From the NCBI GenBank assembly GCA_036852015.1, contig JAANDG010000141.1, forward strand, positions 62,001 through 126,000: a stretch of 64,000 nt of DNA, written 5' to 3'. The DNA is from Pelodera strongyloides. Lineage: Eukaryota; Nematoda; Chromadorea; Rhabditida; Rhabditidae. The notes beneath the pieces are model-generated. The model worked only from the letters and a program-made list of their open reading frames with translations. It made no database searches and was not told the origin of the DNA. Below are positions 13,801-25,900 of this stretch, in pieces; within the stretch, counting starts at the first letter, position 1, and each line of letters begins with the position of its first letter. The translations under genes were made by a program, and so were the position numbers.

Positions 13801-15912
13801 CTCATGCCAACTCGACATTACCGAAATGGACTACGAGGTTGGAGGGCAGTCTTTCTTCAAGGAAACTCATGGTGAAATTGAACTCTCTGCGGAAGCACAG
13901 AGAGAGCTTGCTGCTCTCCGAGCCAAGGACAAGAGGAATAAGAAACCCAAGAGTGAGTTTCACTTAATTTATTCACTTAAAAAATCCTTCAACCATAAAA
14001 TCCTATCATTCGTTTAAAATTAATTAATTATTGCAAATATTTAAGCTTCAAACATGGCGGTGCAATTTGCAGAGAACTTCTTGGCTTTTTTTTTTTACAA
14101 AAAATAGGCTTTATCTTTTGAGGTCATGTACGCCCTCACATCGTGCCAAGGAATTCGGATGTGAGCTCATCTGCTAGGTCTGAAGGAGGACATGATTCGG
14201 ATTCATTGTCTCATGTGATTGAATACACGGCCACCCATGACGCCATGTACGCCTTCCACTACCTTGATGAGAATAATAAGGTATTTTTTTAAATAGCTTG
14301 TTTTGGTTTATGTGGTACTGGATGCTTAATGATAGCCCTTGTGTAAACTTTGTTATGCGTTGTTGATTGGGTGCATTACAGGATAGCAATGGGAAGGTGA
14401 ACAAATCATGCGTAAGTTTTGTAGCACACACATAATACTGCACATTGGGTGCGTACGCCGTGTGCGCTCTGTGTACATTGAATGTATACACTGTGTACGT
14501 ATTGTGTAGCTTGTCTCGTACTTGTTGGGGGGATACTGTTCGTTTATGGGAAGGGCCTCGTGCTTGCAACTGATTTTTTTCTATCTCAGGTTCGCAACAT
14601 CGAGCTATTCAACGTAATGCACGGCCACAACCATCGTGCCAACTCGCCCAGAGGCAAAACTGGAAGAATTGTGGGAGTTGTGCAGGAGGAACACGAGAAG
14701 GAATTATCAGAGGTAAGACAATAGTCGGATCATTATACTAATTCCCTCTCATGACGACTGGCTGCAGCGGCGATACACTACTCAACGCATTGGTGAAAGG
14801 TTTTTGCTTATGAATTGTTGGGAATTTCCAAAACTTATTTAGGAGATGGAGACCAAATCCGCCGGCAACCCGACCGAGGAATCCTTAGTCTTACCAGATA
14901 AGGCAAAAGAACAGTTTATGGAATCCGAACTGTCTGCTGTCGAGGACGCAGTTCCTTCCTCATCAAAGAAGGATGAGAACGACTCGGGACTTTCCGTGGA
15001 AGAGAGCTCAGCCGGGTTGGTTTTTCTACAATAATTTATAATGTTTGTGGGTAGCGTATTAGTTGTATTCGTAGATATTTAGATGAGTATCCCAGAGTAT
15101 GCTTTGCCTTTTTCCCGTTTAGTTCCTTATGTCTAAAATTGCAGTTTTTCAGCAAACGTGATGCATGCTGCTCCCCGGTGCGCCACTTTTCTCAATCAGC
15201 TTCCAGTCATGCACAAAGAGGGTCAAGAACGAGTAGAAGTGCCCATTCAAAACGTCCACACTCGGCATCGCAGAACGTCAGGTTCGTATGTATTTAATCG
15301 TCTCTTATTTAAAGGGACGTCACTTCACGATCGTTCATTACATCCTATTTTTATCAAGTGTGAAAAAATCCCTCTCTCTACTTACTCTAGTCTATACGGC
15401 AAGGTTGGGGACTTCAGACAAAAATGACCGTATATAAAAGAGCTATTGAGCTTCCTATTTGTTATTGGGATAATATTGGATTTTGATTTTGTTACACTTG
15501 ATATCAATGAGAACAAACCATCTGTCGCTTAGTGAACCCGTCCCTTGAACCCTTCATATTTTTTTTAAACATTCCTAGCCTATTTTCTACAATACTGTCA
15601 TTTTCTTATTTGTGTGATATTTTTAGAAAGACTGCAAACTTGACCATTCGGGATTACACGCATCCTTCCTCTGATTCTGATGCTGGTGAGCGTTTTGATT
15701 ATCGAGAGGCTGGAAAGCACGGTGTTTGTTGCCGCCACGAATTCGCTTTCTACCTACTAATTACAAGTTTGAGCAGTGGGTCGAAACCGCAGAAAGCGCA
15801 ATTTTTTCATAATTCAGATTCCGGTGAAAAATTCTTCGTTCCTCGACGTCATCGGGCTCCACTTAAGGAATACGATGGAGAACCAGAGCAGTCGGATACT
15901 GAACCCGTTTAA
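10815..15912 (+). CDS. atgl-1: Adipose triglyceride lipase ATGL-1 (patatin/PNPLA family)
   Basis: Hydrolyses triacylglycerol to diacylglycerol and fatty acid at the lipid-droplet surface, the first step of fat mobilisation. Eighteen exons: 10815-10913, 11046-11174, 11291-11391, 11471-11564, 11685-11866, 12008-12162, 12239-12392, 12511-12605, 12711-12843, 13533-13649, 13798-13952, 14123-14280, 14382-14396, 14590-14712, 14843-15015, 15153-15281, 15627-15685 and 15818-15912. Phase is kept throughout, giving about 721 residues. The patatin core is at the N-terminus: oxyanion loop SGCGF at about residues 16-20, nucleophile Ser48 in GASAG, and Asp167 in DGG, matching the Ser-Asp dyad positions of mammalian ATGL. 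The region containing TRNLFRL and the [12 protein letters not shown] segment, also seen in ATGLs, follow. The long C-terminal half is Ser/Glu/Arg-rich and likely regulatory. Exon 13 is a 15-nt microexon. Start chosen at the first ATG after the TTTCAG acceptor; an in-frame ATG lies two codons later. A MITE sits in intron 16. Confidence 0.93.
15311..15547. mobile_element. Small MITE in atgl-1 intron 16
   Basis: The ends are inverted: TTTAAAGGGACGTCACTT at about 15308-15325 and AGTGAACCCGTCCCTTGAA at 15531-15549. The first ~11 bases match the TIR of the foldback at 3601-4268. About 240 bp, non-coding, within the intron 15282-15626, so probably spliced out harmlessly. Confidence 0.55.
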
Positions 15913-16681
15913 GTTACGAAACTGCAAAGAATCCGAGACGAAGGATTCCGATGCCGCTAAAGTCAATCCTTATGGACCCTTTAAAACGCCGGTGCTCTTG
16001 TCATATGCCTCTTCTCTAAGTGCCTTCCATTAGTTCTCTATTGTGTAATTTGCAGAACATGTTAATTGTTGCCATATGGAATTTAATGTCTTTAATAACT
16101 TCTGCAGACATCGCTAGTAGGCCAATTTGTTCTTGTAACCTCATATGTTTAGAATTCATTGCCATGTTTTATGTTGTTCTTTCAGTTATTTGAACAGGAT
16201 ATGTGGTTGTTTGACCATTCTAGTCCCCAAACTGTTTTCTATGCTTATTAGCTTATATTATTATATTACAGAAATGAGTATCTGTCAAACAGTCGCGCCC
16301 CCACTTGTCAAACAGTCACTACCGTTTCCTTTCCCACCTGCATGTGTGTTTTTTTCGTTTCTGTACATATCCTAATAGTCTTAATTGTGTTCTTTTCTAA
16401 CACCCCCGCCTTAATGTCGTCCCGCTAAATTATTCTGTAGGCAATCACACGCTTTGGTGATTTCTTGCGGGTCTTTGTTTCGTGTTCTGTTCGTAAGTTC
16501 TATAAGCTATGGTTTATTTTTTTTTCTCGCAGTTGAAGTTTATGTACTATCCGGTGTCATACGGTTCAAAAAGATGCTTTCTATTCTGTCTATGTACAAT
16601 GAAAGCTATAGCTGGCTGACAATGTATCTATCAACATCAATCAACCTTTATGATAATTAACGGTGTATTTTTCTGTGAGGT
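15913..16681. other. 3' intergenic between convergent atgl-1 and saposin genes
   Basis: Holds the 3' UTR of atgl-1 and, from the other side, that of the saposin-like gene. T-rich on the plus strand. No clear AATAAA signal singled out and no coding signal. Confidence 0.4.
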
Positions 16682-17413
16682 TTAAAAGCAGTATCCGGCT
16701 TTCTTGCATCCATCTTCGCGGGAACCATCCTGCAATAATTTACTAAACATAAGTGAAAAATTATGTCACTTTTTTTGAGCTCATGTAATGACACGCAAAA
16801 TGATTTATAAACTGCAACCACTACCCAATACTCACGACAACGACCCAATACTAGGCACCCAGCATTATAAATAAATAAAAAACAGGCTTCCAAAACCCAC
16901 AAAGTCGGGGTGCTGCTTAACGAAGTCCAAGCACTTTGATTTGTACGAATTGTTCTTCTGCAGATTGCAGATCTCTTCGCGTGCTGCCTGTGTTTTTCCG
17001 CGAAGAAGACGCTGACAACAAAGTTGATCTATTCAGTCTTATCAAGATAAAACTTATCCGAAAGATCACTAAACTTAATATAAATATGCCTTATAGCATC
17101 GTCTTCATTTGATAAAATACAAAGTTCTGATGAAAATCACCTTTCCAAGTTCCTTGCAAGTCTGGCACCTTTGCTCGCTAACGGGTACGGCTGAAATTGA
17201 ATTATGATATATCTTAGATGTCAGGGTTTATGCCTGAATGTACTTGGAGGTTTGAAGGCTTAGAAAAGCAATAAATCTGGGAGAATTATAAAAACGTTCA
17301 TTTATAACTTAATCACTTCTCCACGCTGTACAATTTTTTGGTTGGATAAAACATGTACCATGAGCTGCAGCGAGGAAGAGGACAGCAACGAGAAACAGGG
17401 CGAAACACTTCAT
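16682..17413 (-). CDS. Secreted saposin-like (SPP/caenopore-type) protein
   Basis: Small lipid- or membrane-interacting protein of the saposin-B fold. In nematodes these proteins are secreted in the gut and act on membranes of ingested microbes or host cells; which role applies here is unknown. Four exons: 17413-17359, 17190-17141, 17011-16901 and 16729-16682 (stop TAA). Phase is intact and gives 87 residues. The signal peptide is MKCFALFLVAVLFLAAAH. The mature part has six cysteines at 27, 30, 50, 62, 80 and 86 (spacing C-x2-C-x19-C-x11-C-x17-C-x5-C), the saposin order ending in a GCKKAGYC motif. The gaps between cysteines 2-3 and 4-5 are shorter than the usual roughly 25 residues, so helices may be shortened or a small exon missed. 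An acceptor at 17424 lies ten bases before the ATG and fits trans-splicing. Confidence 0.75.
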
Positions 17414-19985
17414 TCTTGATGACCTGAACACGGTTTTATGTGGCATATTTATGATAAACTATGATACTTTATTATCACTTCCAAAAACTTTAAGCCGACC
17501 CAATACTGACGAAAGCTGAGCAAAGATCGTTGATTTTTAGAGGAGGAGGCTCACGAACAGCAAGTACTTATTGTTAGTTTAATTCCTTTTCAAAAGAACA
17601 TGTTAAAAGTCACAAAAAAACATGCGTAACAAAGCACAACAATACACTTTGAAGGAAATAATTAGTTAAAACAATCGTTGACTGAAAATAAGATACGGTA
17701 GCCTCGGGCCATTTTTGAGGTCAATAGTTGATATTAAAACACAGCCAGAAACAGCCTGTATGTAGAGGCATCCGTTCCGATGTCTTGCAGAAAATAATGC
17801 ACTCGAACCTCCCGTGTGCTTGGTAGTGCACAAAATGCACGTGTCTTTTACTGTTACGCATGCTGCGGACACCGTGTCCTCAAGTTTGCTTTTTTGGGGT
17901 TGTTTTAAAATCATACGGTAGTTTTTTTTAATTTAACGCCCGTTCTTTAAATGAAATATTTCCTTGAAGTTGTATTTTTGTGAGTTGTTGTTTACCATGT
18001 TCTTGCGTAGAAAGTAATTAAACTAAGCACTTAATCCGTGAGCCTCCTCCTTTAAAGCGGTATTGCATGTGGTTGATTTTTTAACGTTTTCTTTTTAAAA
18101 CTGCATTAAACATGTATTATATGCAAATTTTCTGTCCTCGAGCCGGAAGGGAACATAATCATGCGAATACAGTTGCCCAGTATTCGTTTCAGAAACCACG
18201 TGCAATACCGCTTCAAGACCGGAGCATGCATAATTCGGTTGTGTTTCATAGCTTTGTTGCGTATTGTTTTGTAGTAGTTAAAACGAGGCAGTGAAACGGA
18301 AAGTAAAGGTATGAAGTTGATTCTTCTACTCGCTCTCTTTATGCGCTTTTCCTTGACCTACTTCTTTGTAATATGTCTGATTTGTGCAAATTTTATGCGT
18401 CTGTACGTCTAGGAATTGTATTATTTGGAATACTCATTGTTTTGTTTTCCCGTTGTCTTTTTTATTAATTGCTCTACCTAGATTTGCTAAATTTAATATT
18501 GAAAAAAAAACGAGGTGTGTCGAAACATTTTTGGTGGATTACAATATCCATCATTATTGATTGAACATAAACACGGCGAATAGTCCGTGATGTCATATCT
18601 CGAAGGTTCGACACGTACGCGGGAGTACTTTAGAAACGCTATAAAAAAATTATAAAAAAATATTGTTCCGATCAAGTTTGCTGTACTGCACGCTACCTAG
18701 CAACGTCACTGGCTCTCAAACTTATCAACTAGCTCTACAAGTTTCAGCATATTTTTTTTTTCATTTTTGTATTTTGTAATTTGTTTGTCTTGTTTGTTTC
18801 ATGCAGTCTGAATTGCAACAGAATAAACACAGGACGTGAACTTTCCTAAAATATCTTTATAATAATTAATATATGCCTGGGTAGGCCTCACAAAATATTA
18901 GGAGTCATAATTATGGAAGTATCGCGGTCTCTTCGCTCTTCCTATGAATGGGAGAAACGGTTTTGCCCAGGGATACCATTCCAAAACATTGCAAATAGTT
19001 TACCCGGCAAGAGCTCGAATGATCGTCACCTCTCATTATTTACTTATTCGTAACGGTAAAAGAAGACGATCACCCGGCGGTAATTGATGCCAAACGTACA
19101 ATACAAATATGTAAACAAAGAAGTTTCCAAAATAATCCGTTATTGATTGGCATCCGCGAAGCAAGCGGTCATAGGAACTATATCCACTGCGTTATATATG
19201 ACAAACGAACACGATAAGCGTTAAGTAGACTACTTGAAGTTTAGACATTATGAGAGTGCCGCTAAACACGCCGCTACGAATATCGCGAGAAAAGACAAAG
19301 AACAAATAAATATGCAAATAGGAGCGCACAAGCTGGTCAAGATGGAGATGGGCGTTAAGTAGTAACAATTAGTGTTAGGTAACCGTATTCTGTTGCAAGA
19401 TGCAACCGATGAGCACAATTCACTGGGTCGACAGCCGAATAGATTGAATGTAGCATATGATAGAATAGATGGCATGATCGACCAGATAAAGTAGAATAGA
19501 ACGAGCATGAGTATATATAAATTGGGTTATTCAATGAGAGGTCATCAAGGAACGAATCAACGAAGAATTACCATGTGCTGAGGAGGCATGGGCAAACAAA
19601 CCCAAATCTAAGAACAACAAAAGATAAACAACAATCTTTAGACAAATTGTCTCTAAATGTTTACGTTTGACGTATATTAAAGGTAAACTTTAACAACAAC
19701 AAAGAGAACGCTAAACGGTGAGTTTCTCAAAAGATCACAGTGAATGACGGAATTTTTTCTTGTCTGCGATCACGCCAATTTGAGCATGATAGTGACATGA
19801 GAAGAACAATTTTGAGAAGAAGTTAATTATTATTATTGTTAGTCTCAGATACTCGTCATTGGAGGTGAGGGAGACATGTGAGAGATTATTACTGTATCAA
19901 TCAATAGCATAGACGAAGTAACATAGAATTCTCGATATGCACTTGAGTATTGTTTTGTGAAAGAAGAAGGACGGAGGAAGAAAAA
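17414..19985. other. Intergenic with one TIR element
   Basis: Contains the terminal-inverted-repeat element at 17536-18056 (separate entry). The remainder, 18057-19985, is AT-rich with short ORFs lacking recognisable motifs. A hydrophobic minus-strand ORF at 19248-19508 resembles no family I know. The saposin-gene promoter should be just above 17423. Confidence 0.4.
17536..18056. mobile_element. Terminal-inverted-repeat element (non-autonomous)
   Basis: The left end at 17541 reads AGGAGGAGGCTCACGAAC and the right end at 18034-18053 is its inverse, AATCCGTGAGCCTCCTCCTT. Similarity continues inward on both sides through an AGT(A/G)CTTA and a GTTTAATT block, so the inverted repeats are about 60 bp. 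The interior of roughly 400 bp carries only a minus-strand ORF (17666-17914) without motifs. This looks like a MITE of a family different from the AAAGGGAC-ended elements. Confidence 0.65.
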
Positions 19986-22900
19986 CTAGCAGCCACCGGA
20001 GCGCGCCAACTTGACGACGTGACCAAGGGCCTCGTCTAGATCTGTAAAAACGCGACACTGACGACGCTTGGCCATATCCTTCAGGTAGCAATAAGCGATC
20101 GCGTAACAGTCGTTTCTGAAATATCGAATAATCAAACAAATGTCGGGTCATCACATTTTGTCGTGTTTAATATGAGAACTGTGCACTCCATCCATAGTGT
20201 CGTTTTGAAATTGTTGACATTATTAATCCTAATATACGGTAGAACGTAAAGTGGTACTTTGTTATGTTCGGTACACGATAATTTAGAAAGCGAAGTCGAC
20301 AAAAACTCCTCGATTTCTATTCTTACCGTCGTCTTCTCGCTGCTCTCTCCGTTTCATCTTCATCTATAGTGACTGCTTCCAGCTGTTCGGCTTCTTTTGA
20401 TACGCACAAAGTGACGTTCCAGTCGGCATGACCCAATAGGTAAGCAATCTTAATGTGGTGATATGTTTACTCATTTTGTGAAGTTGTAATGATCTTTCAA
20501 AGATACAAACTTGATTGACAATGGCTACTGAACGCCAAAGCTCGCCCCTATTTTCACTTGATGAACTTCATTGATCATCACCTCGACCATTCCAGAGAGG
20601 AATGTTTTCGTGGTCGGAATGTGATACAACACTTGGCGGAATCCCCTCGATCCCCTTTTCAGCAAGGCCATCCTCGATTCTGGTGGTACGGAATCAGATG
20701 CGAGGACTGTTGAATAAGCAACCTCGTTCCTCCTGAAAAATTCGAATTGCAACGAAATAGCCATCGGGGTGTATTGTTAAGAGCGAAAATTGTCCATTCT
20801 AGTGGTTTACTATGCGTCTTAATTTAAGTATATATGTCTAGCAATTTACGTACTGTAGGATTGGTGCCGCACACTGAGTCACCCATGTGAGCTCATCAAT
20901 ACTTGAGCAACCGAGGAAGACATGAGTTCCAAGATCTGTAGGGGAAGACTGACGGAAACCACTAATTTCCTGAAATTAATGAACATGTACGTAATGCACA
21001 TTTGCTCACAGTTTTGGATATCAATCGATTATAAGTTGGTACTTATATATCCAAAGTGTTACCTGAACTCTTCTCCACGCAGGTGGCTCTTCTCGGGGAA
21101 TCTGTCCGTTGACTTGCTGAAGAACAAGCGACTCGCACCATTTCTTGGACTGCTTCACCTTGCCTTTGCTCATTCGCGGAATAAGCGGTGTTGAAACGGT
21201 AGACATCCGAGGGACCGGAATTGAGGCAGAACGGCCCTGTACCTGAATAGTTGTTGCGTATTTACGGATTTTGTGGAATTTGATTCGTTTTTCAAAACTA
21301 GCAAGTGTGGTTGTTCGACAGCAAGCCTGAAATATCGAGAACCAACCATCACTCGTGACGAGTCCGACACCACTCGGGGCCATCGTGTGCGTGCTCGCCG
21401 GTAAAGGGTGTGAGCGGCAATGAGCAGAACGTTAAGCACAATTAACGGAACAATTATTAGATAGAGAGGAATGGTCGGTGCGACGAGGTGCCCAGCCACC
21501 AGCACAACAGCGTCTGCTACTCCTGCAGCCGCAAGCTTTGATGCTGTTTGTCGAACCTGAAATGAATACAATAGTTTGTGTGCACAATAACTAAATCTTA
21601 AATTACGGTTGAGAAGACAAAAATTCCGAGACGACGAAGTGAGTGCGCAGAATGCTCTCGGAGGAAGACCTACGTAATTCACAATTTCCCTTCACATCAC
21701 ACTGTTGCTTCCTGTTGCACACTGTTGATCATACCTTGGACCACGCCTCTCTAGCAGAGTTTGTTGTTGCTCGCGCTGCTCTTTTCGCCCTCAGGGATAG
21801 ATAAGTGAGCCGTTGTCTCGGATGGGCTAGAGCTTCTTGCCATTTTTTACCACCAATGATCTCATCCTCGATGTAGGTAAGTGCCTCTTCAATGCTATGC
21901 AGCAGGGGAACCTGAATTTGATCAAAACTACCTTTTACAACTGATTTTATTGAATGCAGCAAACGGCTGCTACTATGATTTTAGCATGAGTCATCACGAA
22001 ATTGCTGGTAACAAGACGAAAGCTGTCCTAACCTGATGGGCGGCTAGAATTCTATCAAGCAGTTGACATGTGCGGAGTCTGTCTGGCAAATCCTCCCGAT
22101 GTGCTTTCTCTCTCCATTCGGATCGGCCTAAACGGAACTCGTGATTGTTGTTTCCAGGCAATGAGATCCATTATAAGTAGCATACTATACTCAAGCTAAG
22201 CTTTTATATATAAAATCAGATTCCATCCCATACCTAGGAACACAACAACCAGTTTCGGTGCCTTGCGTGCTGCGAAGTAAGCAATCTCCAGGAAAGAAGT
22301 CGCATTCACTGTGGCCGGGTCCAACACGAAAAGGAAGAGAGAAGAGTTCTGAATTATTTTTCCAATGTACATAATTCATTGTCTTTTGGTTATTATTGCG
22401 CTCACTTGAATCCAAACTTCGCTCGAACAAGTAATGTGTCATCAGAAGCATTTTCAGTATTTTTTGTCACAAGTGAGAGAGAAAGAGAGAGAGAGAAAGA
22501 GAGAGAGAGAAGTTTGAGCACAGAAAGAGACGATGAACACAAAAGAAAGCAAGATAGAGAGACAGAGAACACGATGAGTGCGACGGATAAAGAGACAGAC
22601 AGAAGCAAAGAGAACGGACAGACAAAATAGTGGCCAGGAGTGTAACGATGTAGAAAATATTGAACATAGTTCGCGCATAAGTAGGACCTTAAATGTCTTA
22701 CACGTCACATTTTCCTTATGCAAAAAGGCACCCTAGAACGGAAGCTCTATTCTTATTGCGTGGGGAATTCCCTTTCGCTTCCACTTGTTGACTTTCTGCC
22801 TATTCGTAGTTCTACACGTACACATGATGTCACGCACCTAACCCACAAATATTGAGGAGGTGTTCCAGGCAAATCCGTAAGTGCCTCCGCACAATTGTGA

Positions 22901-25900
22901 ATCATGAGGCCGTACTCAACCAACCTCTTTGGCAATGCTCTCCTCGTAGATCATGTTCTCGCTCCATACACTTCGCTGCGGATCGTAGTAGCTGATGGCC
23001 TTCTTTTTGAGGAACGGAATAACAAGTTGCCGCCGCCATACCTTAAACGGATTGAAGAAATTATAACCGATGTGTAAACTAATGATCTAATCATAGAGGT
23101 TGATGACTACCATGGTCTCTGGAAATAACAAGCTCTAGAAATAAGAGAATCACATAGGCGTAGGCGCCTTCAAAGACTGTAGTGATGACCACAGATGTTT
23201 ATACAAAGCTCATTAAAAAGTTGTAAAATTTGAGAATCGCATATGTGTAGGTGTGTTCCTACCGTGTTGCCGCAACTTCCTCCGAGGAACACATCATAGA
23301 GTGGTTGTTGTCCAATGTTGACTGCACATGGTCGGCAGTGACTATGCGAACTGCCCTCTCTACATCCACAACCTAACGTGCTCATCCTCCTGCAACCAGT
23401 ATCCGCCATAAAATAGACATTCGAAGCCGCCAGAATAAAATGTGCTAATCAAGTAGCTGATTTATCGATAGTTGTAGAAGAAAAACATGATCACGTATGT
23501 TTTCTTTTATGTTTGCAAACGGATTGCTTGACAGACACAATTAACCATGCTCCCATGATTTTATTGTATGATTATATACTTCTTAAAAAGGTCAACATTC
23601 ACACACTTTGAGGACATTCATAAAATGAAAGCACATGCGATATAAGTAAAACATCACCCGAAGTTACTCTGAAGGGTCTGAGGAATACAAGTTGGCGTTT
23701 TGAATAATAGTCACGTGCTCACGTGAGTTCGTAGCCTACAGTGCGCGACTGCCTACAACTTCTGCCTAACTTCTATATTTAATGCCTAAGCGTGGGCTTT
23801 ATGTCACGCAAAAATCGCCATTAAACTGACACTTTTAATTATTTTCATGAAAAATGCCAAATTTCGACTATAATTTATCTCAATTCGTATAGTAACGGTC
23901 GCTATTCGTTTGAAAAACCGTCAATTCAAACAATAAAAGATGAGAAATGAGAAAATATCCACTTTTCAAGTGGATTTATTTTATTGAAAAAGGCAATTTG
24001 AAAGTTCACGTGGGCACAAGTTAAATTTTGTGGCTGTGACATATTCTGGGAAAATTCAGCGATTTTTCACTGACATAACCACAATTCCGAAAGATTAAAC
24101 GCCTCTGCCAAATTTGGGGTTTATAATGACGGAGCTCCTTTTGCAATATATGTTTTTTTTACTCATGTTTTGCTAACTGCGTGAGAACGAAGTCAACTGG
24201 AAAATTAAATACTGCAATATAGTCCATGTTGATCACTACGCTCGCGACAACATCAGAATTGACATTGCTTTTAAGGGTGTATTGTTTTACCAAAGACGAG
24301 TGTAATCTTTACTGGTGTTTGGAGAATTAAATTGTTGCGGGCGGCGTTACTTCAAAACAACGAATGGAAGTATTAGTTCTGTTAAATCATTTAAACTAAA
24401 TTGGGCGGATGAATATTGAGCATGACGAGCTGTTCAGGAAATGAGATTAGTGCCACATTTTCCCTGTTGCTTTCCATTTGAAAGCGGAATCAAATCGGAA
24501 ATAACATGTCCGACAGAAGTGCCGCTATTGTACTGCCAACATTTGTCATAAAGACTATTTATGGAGCCGCACAAAAGACAGATTTTGTATAGGTCTGTGA
24601 CGAATGTGGAGAGTATACTCAAAGAAATCACTTATAGATATAAAGACTATAAAGTGATGTCAGTTGGAAGTAAAGTGATAAGATGAAAGAGAAGCTGAGA
24701 TACCGTATTACGACTAAGAGGATCTGAGATACCGTAATTACGACTAATAAAGCGGATTTCCTCTAATTGCTGCGTGCCTTTTGCGGGCCCCGGTGCGGAC
24801 ATTGACTACCGTATACTGGAAAGGAAGTAGCAATTCTGTCATAAACTACACCTAGGAAGTCAATGAAATACCAAAAGGCTGAAGCTCAAATACAATACGT
24901 GGCATGGACTACTTCTTTCCTTGAATTGTACAGGAACATTGCGTGTCGAACAATACAAAAAAAAGCCCTGAAGTACACGTGGGCTTTTGTTCGAAGACTG
25001 TTTTACGACTACATCCAACCATTATGCTGCAAAGTGGTCCTAAATCATATGCGCCTTGCGACGGTTACTGAACATCAACTCGCAATGGAAGTACTTGCTG
25101 GAATAGTACTTGTTGTACAATATGTGACGATTCATTGTATGACGGATTTCTTGGACTTCAACAGACAATAGCCATTATTTTACACATTGAGCTCAGCAGA
25201 CATAGCGTAGAAAAATAGATGCGAATAGCTTAATTTCTTAAATGCTTAAATGTTTACTCGTTTGATAATTATACAACTCTTTGAAAGGGCCGAAAGTGTA
25301 CCTTCTACTGCATAGGACAAGAGACGGCATTGATGGCAAAGATTACGTTGTAAATTTGTGACTATTAGAGTGTCAAGTATGGAGATTGCTTACATCCGTA
25401 AATTTGATGTTTATGTGTGTTAATGCGCGGGGCAAAGATCAAATGTGCAAAACTTTATTCGGAATTAGTCCGCTGTGAAATTTGCGCACCGTTTCGAATT
25501 AGTGTACTGTAGGTGACGTGATCTGCACGCCACAAGAGAGAACGAGCAATCGCAGCAATCATATGTGAGCTCCCATTACAAGGTATAGATACCATACCAG
25601 GACAGATGTACGGAAAAGGCACCGACTATATTGCAAGGTGCAAAAATACTGCTGGCAACATACGCTCAATAACCGATATCGCAAATCAAAATCTTTAAAC
25701 ATTCTCAAGTTGTCCTAGGCTTTCAAAATAAATTGATTAGATTAGTGTAAGGCGTTTCCGAGCGCAAAGTTCAAACATTGAACACGGACAATTATAGTCG
25801 TGTCTTAAGAATTTGGGGTTTTTTAAGTAAGAGTGGACAAGTGGGTGCAACTATGCGGAGAAAACATAAACCAGACAAGCGTGACATCACTTGCCAAAGA

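Noticed and set aside
14174..14569. 131-codon minus-strand ORF
   Set aside because: Antisense to the coding exons of atgl-1.
22379..22723. Overlapping ORFs rich in Arg/Glu or Ser/Leu on both strands
   Set aside because: Produced by the GA repeat inside an intron of the olrn-1-like gene.
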